Shown piece after piece: positions 1-8,263 of a stretch of 64,000 nt of DNA (within the stretch, counting starts at the first letter, position 1; the number at the start of each line of letters is the position of its first letter). Position numbers and translations under genes: made by a program. This stretch comes from Halomarina rubra (GTDB taxonomy: Archaea; Halobacteriota; Halobacteria; Halobacteriales; Haloarculaceae): contig NZ_JALXFV010000005.1 in the NCBI RefSeq assembly GCF_023699475.1, positions 186,001 to 250,000 of the forward strand, read 5' to 3'. The notes beneath the pieces were generated by a model. The model was not told the origin of the DNA. It saw only the letters and a program-made list of their open reading frames with translations, and made no database searches.

Positions 1-1039
1 CTTCGAGTACGCCGACGAGCGCCCGGACGTCCGGGCGATATGGCTCTCGCGGGACGCCGAGACGGTCGCCGCGGTCCGGGCGCGGGGCTTCGAGGCGTAC
101 CACCGCCGCTCGCTTCGGGGACGCTGGCACGCGCTTCGGGCCGGCGTGGTCGTCGTCACCCACGGGGTCCGTGACGTGTCGCTGTCGCTGACCGGCGGCG
201 CGTTCGTCGCGAACTGCTGGCACGGCCTCCCGCTGAAGACCGTCGGGTTCGACGCCGAACTCGCCGAGCGACCGTGGCCCGTCCGTCGCGCCCACCGGTT
301 CCTCGCCGGCCGACTCGACTTCGTCCTCTCTCCCTCCCCCGTGGCGGTCCACGAGATGGCGACCGGTCTCGGCGTCCCCCACGGGCGGGTTCGGGTGGCA
401 CCGTACCCCCGATACGACGCGCTCGTGGGTGGGGCCGGGGCGGCGAGCGGCGACGAAGCGACGCCGAAACTCCCCGCACGCATCGCCGACCGGACGGTCG
501 TGTTCTACCTCCCGACGTTCCGCGACGTGGGGGCGGACGTCGCCGACCGGGTCGACGTCGCCGCGCTCGACGGACTGCTCGACGGCCACGACGCCCACCT
601 CGTCGTGAAACCCCACCCCTACGAGACGCTCACGCTCCCCGAGGAACTCGACCGAGTGAGCGCGCTGGACGAGGCGACGGACCTCACCGCCCTCCTCCGC
701 GAGGCGGACGTGCTGGTGACCGACTACTCCTCGGTGTTCGTCGACTTCCTCCTGCTGGACCGGCCGCAGGTGTTCTACGCCCCGGACCTCGACGCCTACC
801 GGGCCGAACGGGGGTTCTACTACGACTACGAGACGATGGTCCCGGGACCGGTCGTCCGCGACGACGAGGGCCTCCGACGCGCGCTGAGCGAGGCGCTGAC
901 CGGGGACCCGGCCGCCGAGCGACGACGGGCGCTCCGCGACGCCCTCCTCGTCGACCCCGGCGACCGGCCCGCCGAACGTGCTTTCGAGGTGGTCCGGGCC
1001 GCCCTGGCCGACCGGGCGAGCGACGACGCGACCCGGTGA
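1..1039 (+). CDS. CDP-glycerol glycerophosphotransferase family protein (5' partial)
   Basis: The frame is open from base 2, so the gene starts before the window. The family transfers glycerol phosphate (or a similar polyol phosphate) from CDP-glycerol onto a growing polymer at the cytoplasmic membrane face. Family signatures are visible: a WHG-x-PLK motif soon after base 215, a YLPTFRD motif near 510, a KPHPYE motif near 608, and the TDYSSVF block near 720 followed by an FYAPD motif. These match the C-terminal catalytic half of TagB/TagF-type enzymes. A GTG at 146 could start a shorter product, but the upstream codons also match the family (a WLSRD-like strand and a YHRRS segment). The neighbours are a glycerophosphodiester phosphodiesterase and a nucleotidyltransferase-phosphatase fusion, which fits glycerol-phosphate chemistry. 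The acceptor polymer is unknown; haloarchaea lack classical teichoic acids. Confidence 0.85.
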   Translation, partial: FEYADERPDVRAIWLSRDAETVAAVRARGFEAYHRRSLRGRWHALRAGVVVVTHGVRDVSLSLTGGAFVANCWHGLPLKTVGFDAELAERPWPVRRAHRFLAGRLDFVLSPSPVAVHEMATGLGVPHGRVRVAPYPRYDALVGGAGAASGDEATPKLPARIADRTVVFYLPTFRDVGADVADRVDVAALDGLLDGHDAHLVVKPHPYETLTLPEELDRVSALDEATDLTALLREADVLVTDYSSVFVDFLLLDRPQVFYAPDLDAYRAERGFYYDYETMVPGPVVRDDEGLRRALSEALTGDPAAERRRALRDALLVDPGDRPAERAFEVVRAALADRASDDATR

Positions 1040-1140
1040 GGGGTCGTCCGAACGAACGGACCACGACTCGGTTCGTCACAGTAGCTCACCCCAACCCGTC
1101 ACTGGGAAACGTAGTCGAACCTACACGAGAAGGTGAAGCT

Positions 1141-1148
1141 TAATATTT
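1141..1148 (+). promoter_or_regulatory. TATA-like box of the GDPD gene
   Basis: TAATATTT lies in a short A/T-rich patch inside high-G+C DNA, about 24-30 bp before the ATG at 1171. This spacing is what a leaderless archaeal transcript would need, and it supports the ATG over the upstream TTG at 1147, which lies inside the box. Confidence 0.6.
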
Positions 1149-1170
1149 GGACAGTGTAAGGAGACATCGA

Positions 1171-2052
1171 ATGCAGCGAGGCCGCTCGACAGCGGTACCC
1201 GATTCGACCCTCGACACCGTCTGCTCGCAGGGGGCCGACGTCATCGCCCACCGCGGGTTCGCGGACGTCTACCCGGAAAACACCCTCACAGCCCTCGAAC
1301 GGGCCGCAACCGCGAGCGACGGGACCGCCACCACGACCGTCGAACTCGACGTGATGCCGTGTGCGACCGGCGAACCGGTCGTCTTCCACGACGCGACGCT
1401 CGACCGGGTCACCGACGCGCCCGACGCGCTCGCCGGGCAGGCCGTCTGGGAGACGCCACTCGAGACGCTCCGGTCGCTCGACGTCCTCGACAGCGGCGAA
1501 CCCGTCCCGTTGCTGGCGGAGGCGTTCGAGGCCGTCCCCGACTCCGTGGCGCTCAACGTCGAGTTCAAACACCCCGGCGTCGACCCCGGCCCGACCGGTC
1601 TCCTCACTCGGGACGCCGCCCGGACCGAGCGCACTCGCTGGCGACCGTTCGTCGAGCGCGTCCTCGACGTCGCCGCCGACCACGACCACGACCTGCTCGT
1701 CTCCTCGTTCTTCGAGGGCGCACTGGCCGCGACGCGGGCGGTCGACCCCGACGTCGCCGTCGCGAACGTGTTCTACCGGGGCATCGAGGACGGGTTCACC
1801 GTCGCCGACCGCTACGACTGCGAGGCCGTCCACCCGCCCTGGAACATGATCTACGGCACGCCGCTGTTCAACGAGCCGTACGTCTCCGGGCCGTTCGACC
1901 CTCACGACCTCGTCGCCCGCGCACACGAGGCGGGGCGAGCGGTCAACGTCTGGACCGTCGAGACGGCCGAGCAGGTCCGTCACCTCCGGGCGGCCGGCGA
2001 CGACGGCCTCGTCGTCGACGACCCGGCCGTCCTCGGTGGCGAGGCGCGCTGA
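1171..2052 (+). CDS. Glycerophosphodiester phosphodiesterase
   Basis: A 293-residue protein that should hydrolyse glycerophosphodiesters to glycerol phosphate and an alcohol, using a TIM-barrel fold and a divalent metal. The sequence shows the hallmark HRG (residues 27-29) followed by a P-E-N-T segment, then an E-L-D strand and an F-HD motif, the catalytic and metal-binding residues of GDPD enzymes. A late strand carrying VNVWTV and a VDDP motif near the C-terminus also fit. There is no signal peptide, so it is probably cytoplasmic. The ATG at 1171 is chosen because a TATA-like box lies just upstream; an in-frame TTG at 1147 would add eight residues but overlaps that box. It lies between two other genes with likely glycerol-phosphate or nucleotide-activated substrates and may recycle glycerol phosphate from lipids or polymers. 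Confidence 0.9.
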   Translation: MQRGRSTAVPDSTLDTVCSQGADVIAHRGFADVYPENTLTALERAATASDGTATTTVELDVMPCATGEPVVFHDATLDRVTDAPDALAGQAVWETPLETLRSLDVLDSGEPVPLLAEAFEAVPDSVALNVEFKHPGVDPGPTGLLTRDAARTERTRWRPFVERVLDVAADHDHDLLVSSFFEGALAATRAVDPDVAVANVFYRGIEDGFTVADRYDCEAVHPPWNMIYGTPLFNEPYVSGPFDPHDLVARAHEAGRAVNVWTVETAEQVRHLRAAGDDGLVVDDPAVLGGEAR

Positions 2053-2222
2053 ACGCGCGCAGCGTTCGTGAGTCACGGAGCGTCTCCGAACCCGGAGTGA
2101 CACCGTGTCGCCACAGACACGAGTTCGAGAGATAGACGGCCGGAGACCAGTGTTTGATGGTGTTTAGCAGGCCACACGACTAAGGACGTGGCCGGTCACC
2201 TTCGCTCGGAGACGACATCACA

Positions 2223-3779
2223 ATGAACCACGCCGTCATCCTCGCCGCGGGTATCGGCTCGCGGCTTCGACCCATCACGTTGCGCGTGCCGAAGGGCTGT
2301 GTCCCCGTCGCGGGACGACCGATACTGGCCCATCAGCTCCACGCGTACGCCGACGCGGGTGTCGAGCGCGTCACGGTCGTCTCGGGGTACCTCGCCGACC
2401 AGACCAGTGCGTGTTGCGAGGCGGTCGCCGCCGAGCGCCCGTCGCTCACGGTCGACGTCGTGGAGAACGAACTGTACGCCAACACCAACAACCTCTACTC
2501 GCTGTCGTTGCTCGCCGACCGCCTCGCGGGGGAACCGTTCTTGCTGAGCAACGGCGACGTCGTGTTCGACCCGGTCGTCGTCGACCGACTGCTCGCCGCC
2601 GGCGGGGGGACGGCCATCGCCTGCGACGGGGCGACCTACGCCGAGGAGGCGATGAAGGTCACCGTCGACGCCGACGGGGCGGTCGACCACATCGCGAAGG
2701 ACGTCGACCGGACCGACGCCCACGCCACCTCCATCGACCTCTATCGGTTCTCCGGGGCGTTCTCCGAGCGACTGTTCGAGCGCGCACGCGCCGCCGTCGA
2801 GGGCGACCGCTACGGCGAGTGGACGGAGGTCGCCATCGACGAGGTGCTCGAGGAGTTCGCGGTCGAACCCGCGAGCATCGGTCGCGCCGACTGGGTCGAG
2901 ATCGACGACCACGAGGACCTCCGGGTCGCCGACCGGACGTTCGGAGCGCTGGACCCGACGGGGTTCGAGGCGGTGTTCTTCGACCTCGACGGCACCGTCT
3001 ACCTCGGTGACACGCTCGTCGACGGCGCGCAGGACCTCGTCGAGACCCTGCGCGCCCGCGGCGTGGCCGTCTCGTTCCTCTCGAACAACTCCTCGGCGTG
3101 GAAGGACGACTACGTCGAGAAACTCGACGGACTGGGCATCGACGCCACCACCGACGACGTCGTGCTCTCGACGGACGGCGTCATCGCGTACCTCGACGAG
3201 CGCGACGCCGAACGAGCCTACGTCGTCGGGACGGACGCGATGCGCGAGGCCATCGCCGACCACGGCGTCGACCCGACCGCCGAGGACCCCGAGTTCGTCG
3301 TCGTCGGCTTCGACACCGACCTCACCTACGAGCGGGTCCGGCGGGCGACGCTCGCGGTCCGCGACGGTGCAGAGTTCCTGCTGGCTCACGGCGACGCGGT
3401 CTGTCCCACCCCGGAGGGGTTCGTCCCCGACTGCGGGGCGATCGGCGCGCTCGTCGAGACGGCGACCGGCCGCCCCCCGGCGCGCGTGTTCGGCAAGCCC
3501 GACCCCGAGATGCTCACGCACGTCCTCGACGAACGGGGGCTCGAACCGAGCGACGTGCTGGTGGTCGGCGACCGACTGGAGACGGAGATCCGACTGGCCG
3601 ACCGCCTCGGCTGTCCGTCGGTCTGTGTGCTGTCGGGCGACGCCACACGCGAGGACGTGGCACTCAGCGAGGTCCAACCCACGGCGGTCGTCGAGAACGT
3701 CGGTGCGCTCCGGGCGTTCGTCCCCGACGACCACTACCGCGGCGAGGACGGCCGCGAGTCGCTGGGCTACACCGACTGA
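2223..3779 (+). CDS. Nucleotidyltransferase-HAD (IIA) phosphatase fusion protein
   Basis: A 518-residue two-domain protein. Residues 1 to about 240 are a sugar/alditol-phosphate nucleotidyltransferase: the LAAGIGSRL signature is at residues 7-15, with a PKG-C-PV-GRP segment after it and a SNGDVVF metal-binding strand further on. Residues from about 250 to the end are a HAD-IIA hydrolase of the NagD type: FFDLDGT near residue 252 (motif I), a SNN-S motif (motif II), a GKPDP segment (motif III Lys) and a VVGDRLETE segment (motif IV, with Glu where many relatives have Asp). Both active sites look intact. A plausible role is to make a CDP- or other NDP-activated polyol and to dephosphorylate a related phosphate; the flanking CDP-glycerol-type transferase suggests CDP-glycerol, but the substrate cannot be read from sequence. 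It is a single uninterrupted frame, so the fusion is real. Confidence 0.85.
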   Translation: MNHAVILAAGIGSRLRPITLRVPKGCVPVAGRPILAHQLHAYADAGVERVTVVSGYLADQTSACCEAVAAERPSLTVDVVENELYANTNNLYSLSLLADRLAGEPFLLSNGDVVFDPVVVDRLLAAGGGTAIACDGATYAEEAMKVTVDADGAVDHIAKDVDRTDAHATSIDLYRFSGAFSERLFERARAAVEGDRYGEWTEVAIDEVLEEFAVEPASIGRADWVEIDDHEDLRVADRTFGALDPTGFEAVFFDLDGTVYLGDTLVDGAQDLVETLRARGVAVSFLSNNSSAWKDDYVEKLDGLGIDATTDDVVLSTDGVIAYLDERDAERAYVVGTDAMREAIADHGVDPTAEDPEFVVVGFDTDLTYERVRRATLAVRDGAEFLLAHGDAVCPTPEGFVPDCGAIGALVETATGRPPARVFGKPDPEMLTHVLDERGLEPSDVLVVGDRLETEIRLADRLGCPSVCVLSGDATREDVALSEVQPTAVVENVGALRAFVPDDHYRGEDGRESLGYTD

Positions 3780-3826
3780 GTCGCGGGCCGGCACGACCGG
3801 TGACCGAGGTGGTCCACTGCGCGTGT

Positions 3827-4750
3827 TCAGGCGTAGCCCAACGCCTCGAGACGGTCGGTCACCACGTCGTCGTCGACGGCCTCCGTGCGGGTCGTCCCCT
3901 CGTCTGTCACTGCGCGGCGCTCACCGTCGAGCACCGCCCACGGCACCTCCACGAGGTCCGGGTGGCGGTGGCCGCGCGGGTGGCCGTACAGACGCATGCC
4001 GAGCGGCCAGACGCGCTGTCCGTAGAGGTCGCCGTGGTCGCTGGTGAGGACCGTCCGTCCCGGGAGGTCTGCCGCGAGGGCGAGCGCCGATTCGAGGCCG
4101 CGCTCCAGCGTCTCGGCGTAGCCCGCGAGCGCCGCGGCCGCCGAGAGGTCGCCGTTTCGAACCGCCTCCCACTCGTTGTACGTCGCGTCCTCGGCCGCCC
4201 AGGAGGGTCGGACCTCGTCGAGACCGAGGTCCGTCGCGTAGAACGGCGCGTGTGGCTGGACGAAGTGGGCGACGAGTCGCTTGTCGTCGCGGAACGCGGC
4301 CCGCGCGGCGTCGGCGAGCGTCTCGGGGAGCACCGTCCCGGACTCGTCGTCGAACCCGTCGTGCCAGACGTCGTGGAGTTCGTGGAACGAGTCGGGGGCG
4401 TGTCGCGAGACCAGCGGGTTGGCCGTGACGTACACCGTGTCGCCGAACGCGCCGTCGGTCCAGTTTCGCTGCGTCCACTCGGCGGTCATCGACGCCTGCG
4501 AGGTGACCCGGCGGTAGGCGTCGAACGCGTCGAGGTCCGCGACGGCCTCGAACACGTCCGCTCGACAGGCGTCGAGGACGAGCAGGTTGTCCCACTCCGA
4601 CCCCGGCACGTCGATGCCACCCGTCCCGGAGTACTGTCTCGACAGCGGGCCGCTGACGCGGTCGACCAGCCGGTTCCGTCGCCACTGTGGGTCGTCGTAG
4701 TTCGCAGAGAGGTCCGACAGCGCCGTAGAGAGGCTCCCGAGGAGGGACAT
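3827..4750 (-). CDS. Alkaline phosphatase/sulfatase superfamily protein
   Basis: A 307-residue protein with the fold signature of the alkaline phosphatase/sulfatase superfamily: an N-terminal LLVLDACRADVF strand (metal-binding Asp plus a Cys-Arg pair where sulfatases carry the nucleophile), a HFVQPHAPF motif in the middle, and a TSDHGD motif (second metal site) about two thirds along. Such haloarchaeal proteins are often called sulfatases and occur near surface-glycan genes; hydrolysis or transfer of a sulfate or phosphoglycerol group is possible. There is no signal peptide or membrane segment. The ATG at 4750 lies 25 bp after the stop of the Kae1-Bud32 gene, so it may be the last gene of that leftward transcript. 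It converges with the fusion gene on the other strand. Substrate unknown. Confidence 0.75.
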   Translation of the reverse strand: MSLLGSLSTALSDLSANYDDPQWRRNRLVDRVSGPLSRQYSGTGGIDVPGSEWDNLLVLDACRADVFEAVADLDAFDAYRRVTSQASMTAEWTQRNWTDGAFGDTVYVTANPLVSRHAPDSFHELHDVWHDGFDDESGTVLPETLADAARAAFRDDKRLVAHFVQPHAPFYATDLGLDEVRPSWAAEDATYNEWEAVRNGDLSAAAALAGYAETLERGLESALALAADLPGRTVLTSDHGDLYGQRVWPLGMRLYGHPRGHRHPDLVEVPWAVLDGERRAVTDEGTTRTEAVDDDVVTDRLEALGYA

Positions 4751-4775
4751 TGCAGGCCGTACTCCACACGGCGTG

Positions 4776-6431
4776 TTATTGATATCGGCCGCGTCCCTCG
4801 ACGTCGCGCAGTTGTGCGACGACGCTCTCCGCACCGACCTCGCGGTAGGCCGACTCGAACGCCGCCAGCAACGGCTCGGGGTCGTCGGCCGTCCCGACGA
4901 TGGAGCCCTCGAACACGTGGAGGTCCATCGCGTAGTCCTCGGCGTCGTCGGAGTGGTAGCCCAGTCCGAAGTCGATGAGCCACGCTCGGTCGGCGGAAGT
5001 GCCGTCGACCGCGTCGCCGTCACCACCGTCGGCCTCGGCCGCCGGCACCCGGACGTTCCGGGTCGTCGGGTCACCGTGGACCATCCCCGACCCGTGGAGC
5101 GTCGCGAGGTGGCGACCGACGGTGGCCACGCTGGCCTCGTCGAGTCGACCCGCGAGGTCTACCGCGCCGACGCGCTCCATCGCGATGGTCGACTCGCGCG
5201 GGTCGACGTCGCGGACGACGGGCGTCGAGACGCCCAGTTTCCGCGCGTCGTGGAGCAGGCGGGCCTCCGCACGGGTGCGCTCGCGCCGGAGTCGCGCGTC
5301 GAGGTCCGGGTGTCGGTAGGACTTCGGCTCACGGTGTTTCACGACACGCTCGCCGAGCGTCACCGTCGCCTCCGCACCGCGCTGGGTGGTCTCGTCGGCG
5401 GCCCCCGCGACCCGCGAGACGTCCTCGCCCGAGCGCCACGTCACCGGGACGTCGTTCGGTCGCCAGTTCGGGCGGACTCGCGACTCCTCGACCGCGACGG
5501 TGTCGCCCGCGGCGGCCATCCGCGCGCCGAGCACCGCTATCATCCCGGCGTTGTCACGGAGGAAGCGCGGTTCGGGCGCGTGGAACGACGCACCGCGCTG
5601 GTCGCACATCTCGGCGAGCATCTCCCGCAGACGGGCGTTCTGTCCGACGCCGCCACCGAGGACGAGTTCGTCGCTGCCGGTCAGCGACAGCGCGCGCTCG
5701 GCGACCTCGGTGAGCATCCCGAAGACGTGCTCTTGCAGGGAGAAACAGACGTCCTCGACCGCGACGCCGTCGTCGACCGCCTGCTTCGCCGCGGACATGA
5801 TGCCCGAAAAGGAGAAGTCCATCCCCTTGACGACGTACGGCAGGTCGACGTACTCGCCGTCCTCGGCGGCCGCCTCGACCTTCGGGCCGCCCGGGTGCGA
5901 CCAGTCGAGGTGGCGGGTGAACTTGTCGATGGCGTTGCCGACCCCGGTGTCCATCGTCTCGCCGAGCATCCGGTAGCGCCCGCCGTGGTAGCCCAGCAGG
6001 TGGGCGTTCGCGCCGCTGGCGTTCAGACAGACCGGGGAGGAGAAGCCCGCCGAAGCCCGCCCGATTTCGAGGTGCGCGAGCATGTGGTTGACACCGACGA
6101 GCGGGACGTCGAGGCGCTGGGCGACGGTCCGCGCGGCCGTGGCGACGATTCTGAGGCAGGGACCGAGTCCCGGCCCACGCGAGAACGCGACGGCGTCGAC
6201 CGGGAGGGCGTCGTCCGGTCGGCCGTCGGAGACCGTCCCGCGGGCGTGGTCGAGCGCCGTGGCGACCTGCGTGGGAACCGCCCCACGCATGTGTTCGGCG
6301 GCCTCGCGAGGGTGAATGCCGCCGCTCTCGGGAGCGTAGGCGTCGGTGAAGATGTCGGTCGTGTCGGCCTCGGTGTCGTGGATGGCGGCGCTTGCCGCCC
6401 ACGCCGTTCCTTCGATACCGAGGACGCGCAC
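4776..6431 (-). CDS. Bifunctional Kae1-Bud32 (tRNA t6A synthesis, KEOPS complex)
   Basis: A 551-residue fusion of the KEOPS catalytic subunit Kae1 (residues 1 to about 340) and the atypical kinase/ATPase Bud32 (about 345 to 551). Kae1 transfers threonylcarbamoyl from threonylcarbamoyl-AMP to A37 of ANN-decoding tRNAs; Bud32 supports the complex. The sequence shows the Kae1 metal-binding HxxxH (His116 and His120, in NHMLAHLE) and a GGGVGQN segment. The Bud32 part has VVKHREPK, the catalytic-loop HGDPTTRN and an IDFGL metal site. Kae1-Bud32 fusions are known in several archaea including haloarchaea. It follows the S27ae gene by six bases and so belongs to the ribosomal-protein transcript. Confidence 0.97.
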   Translation of the reverse strand: MRVLGIEGTAWAASAAIHDTEADTTDIFTDAYAPESGGIHPREAAEHMRGAVPTQVATALDHARGTVSDGRPDDALPVDAVAFSRGPGLGPCLRIVATAARTVAQRLDVPLVGVNHMLAHLEIGRASAGFSSPVCLNASGANAHLLGYHGGRYRMLGETMDTGVGNAIDKFTRHLDWSHPGGPKVEAAAEDGEYVDLPYVVKGMDFSFSGIMSAAKQAVDDGVAVEDVCFSLQEHVFGMLTEVAERALSLTGSDELVLGGGVGQNARLREMLAEMCDQRGASFHAPEPRFLRDNAGMIAVLGARMAAAGDTVAVEESRVRPNWRPNDVPVTWRSGEDVSRVAGAADETTQRGAEATVTLGERVVKHREPKSYRHPDLDARLRRERTRAEARLLHDARKLGVSTPVVRDVDPRESTIAMERVGAVDLAGRLDEASVATVGRHLATLHGSGMVHGDPTTRNVRVPAAEADGGDGDAVDGTSADRAWLIDFGLGYHSDDAEDYAMDLHVFEGSIVGTADDPEPLLAAFESAYREVGAESVVAQLRDVEGRGRYQ

Positions 6432-6437
6432 GCTACC

Positions 6438-6584
6438 TTACTCGTCGTCCGTGTGCCACTCGGTGTAGCCACACTTGCCGCAGTGGACGCGGTCGGAGTG
6501 CTCGGCGAGGAACGTGTCGCCACAGCGCGGGCACATCTCCTTCTCGGTCGTGCCGTCTTCGTCGTAGTAGTCGTGGCGTGGCAT
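6438..6584 (-). CDS. rps27ae: 30S ribosomal protein S27ae
   Basis: A 48-residue ribosomal protein with a four-cysteine zinc site arranged as C-P-R-C and C-G-K-C, typical of archaeal S27ae. The ATG at 6584 begins [10 protein letters not shown]; the frame stays open upstream, but that would overlap the S24e gene and add Arg-rich residues not seen in the family. Its start is one base after the S24e stop codon, so the two are translated from one message, as in many archaea. Confidence 0.95.
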   Translation of the reverse strand: MPRHDYYDEDGTTEKEMCPRCGDTFLAEHSDRVHCGKCGYTEWHTDDE

Positions 6585-6585
6585 C

Positions 6586-6906
6586 TCAGGCCTCCTCCGC
6601 CTCGGCGTCCGTGTCGGCCTCCTCGTCGACACCGATCTTGTTGCGGTCGAGCATGTACTCCTGCTCGACGTCTCGGGCGGCGTCGGCCGTCTCGTAGACC
6701 TTCGCGTAGCCGACGGTCTTGCGCATGCCGAACTTCGTGTCGAGTTCGTGGATGACGACCTCGTCGGCGTCCTTGTTCAGTTTCGCAGCGAGCGAGTCGC
6801 GCACCGAGAGGCGCGAGGGGGTCGCCTCGTCGTGGACGACCTCGAACCGCACGTCGGAGCGGTGCAACATCGGGTTGCCCTCCTCCGAGATGACGTTGAT
6901 TTCCAT
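6586..6906 (-). CDS. rps24e: 30S ribosomal protein S24e
   Basis: A 106-residue small-subunit ribosomal protein. It begins MEINVISEE and contains the S24e core with an N-PML-R segment, a T-PSR motif, a [10 protein letters not shown] stretch and a [12 protein letters not shown] strand. The last 15 residues are a Glu/Asp/Ala-rich tail typical of halophilic versions. It is first in a three- or four-gene leftward unit (S24e, S27ae, Kae1-Bud32, phosphatase-like), with a TATA-like box 33-40 bp before its start. Confidence 0.96.
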   Translation of the reverse strand: MEINVISEEGNPMLHRSDVRFEVVHDEATPSRLSVRDSLAAKLNKDADEVVIHELDTKFGMRKTVGYAKVYETADAARDVEQEYMLDRNKIGVDEEADTDAEAEEA

Positions 6907-6938
6907 GGTTACGTTGTACGACAATGCTCTCGTCGCGG

Positions 6939-6946
6939 CTAAAAGG
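6939..6946 (-). promoter_or_regulatory. TATA-like box of the S24e transcript
   Basis: On the minus strand this reads CCTTTTAG, a common haloarchaeal promoter core, placed 33-40 bp before the S24e ATG. It would drive S24e, S27ae and Kae1-Bud32. Confidence 0.5.
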
Positions 6947-6995
6947 ATTTCGAGTCGGGAAAGCCCGTCGAGTGGTGGGCCTGGCGGGGCCGCGC

Positions 6996-7505
6996 CTACC
7001 GGAACAGTCGGATATCGGCCACGACGTCGTTGCCCTCGGCGTCGGGGAGGTCGAGTCCGGCGGGGTCGGCCCACCGAGCGCTCCACTCGCGCTGACAGCT
7101 CAGTCCGGTCGCCTCCGAGCAGTCACGGTCGCTCTCGGGCGAGGCGGCGAACACGACGTCGTAGCCGGTCGTCTCCTCGCCGTCCTCGGACCGATAGGTA
7201 CCCGACCGGACGCGGCGGACGCCGTCGACGGTCACCGCGACGTCGGTCGCGTCGTGGACGGCCTCGCGGACCGTCTCCACCCAGTCGTCGCCGGGAGAGA
7301 CCTTACCGTACGGCATCGTCGGAATCGGTGCGTCTTCGAGTTGGAGGAGGAGCAGTCGGCCGTCGTCGTCGGTGACACCCGCGACGGCCATCCCGGCGAT
7401 GGGGTCGTACAGGTCGTAGTGGTCCTGGTGGACTTCGGGTGGCTTCTCGACGAACGCCACGTCGGCACGGCTTCGAAGGGTCTCGGGGTCGGTGAGTGCG
7501 TCCAT
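6996..7505 (-). CDS. Nudix-fold-like protein with a degenerate Nudix box
   Basis: A 169-residue protein. The central part resembles a Nudix fold: GMAVAGVTDDDGRLLLLQL, then a GKVSPGDDWVETV segment and REAVHDAT, which sits where a Nudix box (G-x5-E-x7-RE-x2-EE) would be. The RE is kept but the final paired glutamates are replaced by His-Asp, so metal-dependent hydrolysis may be lost or altered. A C-terminal part has two cysteines (DCSEATGLSC). It stands alone between two leftward units, 89 bp from S24e. I cannot assign a substrate; a non-catalytic or regulatory Nudix relative is one possibility. Confidence 0.6.
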   Translation of the reverse strand: MDALTDPETLRSRADVAFVEKPPEVHQDHYDLYDPIAGMAVAGVTDDDGRLLLLQLEDAPIPTMPYGKVSPGDDWVETVREAVHDATDVAVTVDGVRRVRSGTYRSEDGEETTGYDVVFAASPESDRDCSEATGLSCQREWSARWADPAGLDLPDAEGNDVVADIRLFR

Positions 7506-7634
7506 GGTGAAACGGCGACGCCCGTCCCGGCCGAGGGGATGGTAACTCGAACCGGCGACGGGAGCCCCGCTCTCGAGTGTACCGACAACTGACAGAATAA
7601 TCTACCGATTTCGTTTCGCTACCGTACTCTATGT

Positions 7635-7641
7635 AAAAATT
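7635..7641 (-). terminator. U-tract after the dephospho-CoA kinase gene
   Basis: On the minus strand, about 40 bp past the kinase stop codon, the sequence reads AATTTTT inside an otherwise G/C-rich gap (7506-7678). Archaeal transcription ends at U-tracts, so this may end the aIF2-gamma to kinase transcript. The same A/T patch could also serve the promoter of the Nudix-like gene. Confidence 0.35.
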
Positions 7642-7678
7642 CGGACGCTGGGCACTTAACTGTTCCGGCGGGTCGACG

Positions 7679-8206
7679 CTACGTCACGCCGAGTGCGCCG
7701 TAGGCACCCTCGCGGTCGCCGTCCATCCGGGCGAGGAAGTCGCGCATCGCGGTGCGCGTCTCCTCGTCGACGCGGACGTGGACCATCCCCTCGTCGGGTT
7801 GGCCGTAGACGACGCTCGCACCGTCGGGCGCGGCGGCGATAGCCGGCACGGCCGCGAGGTCCTCTTCGCCGTCGACGAGGACGAGCGTCGTCGCCTCACT
7901 GTCGAGCGCGTCGGCCAGCGCCACGAGGAGGCCCCGCGAGAGGGTCGCCGCGGGGTTCTCGACGCGGACGACGCGCTCGAAGGCGTCGGTGTCGATGCGC
8001 CGGTCGGCGGGCAGTTCGGTGCGCTTGGTCTGGCCGTCGACGAACGCCACGTCGGGCGTGGTCTCGTCGAGCAGGTGGTCGGTGACGACGTCGCCGACGG
8101 CGACGAGCGGTCGCCCGGCGTCCGCGAGCAACTCGGCCGGGTCGGTGTACAGCGGGCCGACCGGCTCTTTCAACTCGGCGCGCAGGTCGTCGGGCAGGTC
8201 GAGCAT
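7679..8206 (-). CDS. GTP-dependent dephospho-CoA kinase (DUF359 family)
   Basis: A 175-residue protein matching the archaeal DUF359 family, which makes coenzyme A from dephospho-CoA using GTP. Seen in the sequence: PLYTDPAELL near residue 20, a VGDVVTDHLL strand-turn near 40, a VDGQTKR motif, an RVENPAATLS segment, a LVLVDGEEDLA motif near 115, and a YGQPDEGMVHV strand near 140. Its place next to Spt4 and Rpo7 is a recurrent archaeal arrangement. It is the last gene of the leftward unit that starts with aIF2-gamma, 57 bp after Spt4. Confidence 0.93.
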   Translation of the reverse strand: MLDLPDDLRAELKEPVGPLYTDPAELLADAGRPLVAVGDVVTDHLLDETTPDVAFVDGQTKRTELPADRRIDTDAFERVVRVENPAATLSRGLLVALADALDSEATTLVLVDGEEDLAAVPAIAAAPDGASVVYGQPDEGMVHVRVDEETRTAMRDFLARMDGDREGAYGALGVT

Positions 8207-8263
8207 CTCACGTCACCTCGACGCGCGGGCGCGCCGCGTCGAAAGCAGTGGCGCGCGCCATCC

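Noticed and set aside
1147-1170. TTG start for the phosphodiesterase
   Set aside because: It sits inside the TATA-like box; the ATG at 1171 has the right spacing.
3098-4978. 626-codon plus-strand frame across the fusion and phosphatase genes
   Set aside because: Arg-rich composition and no domain; crosses two real genes in other frames.
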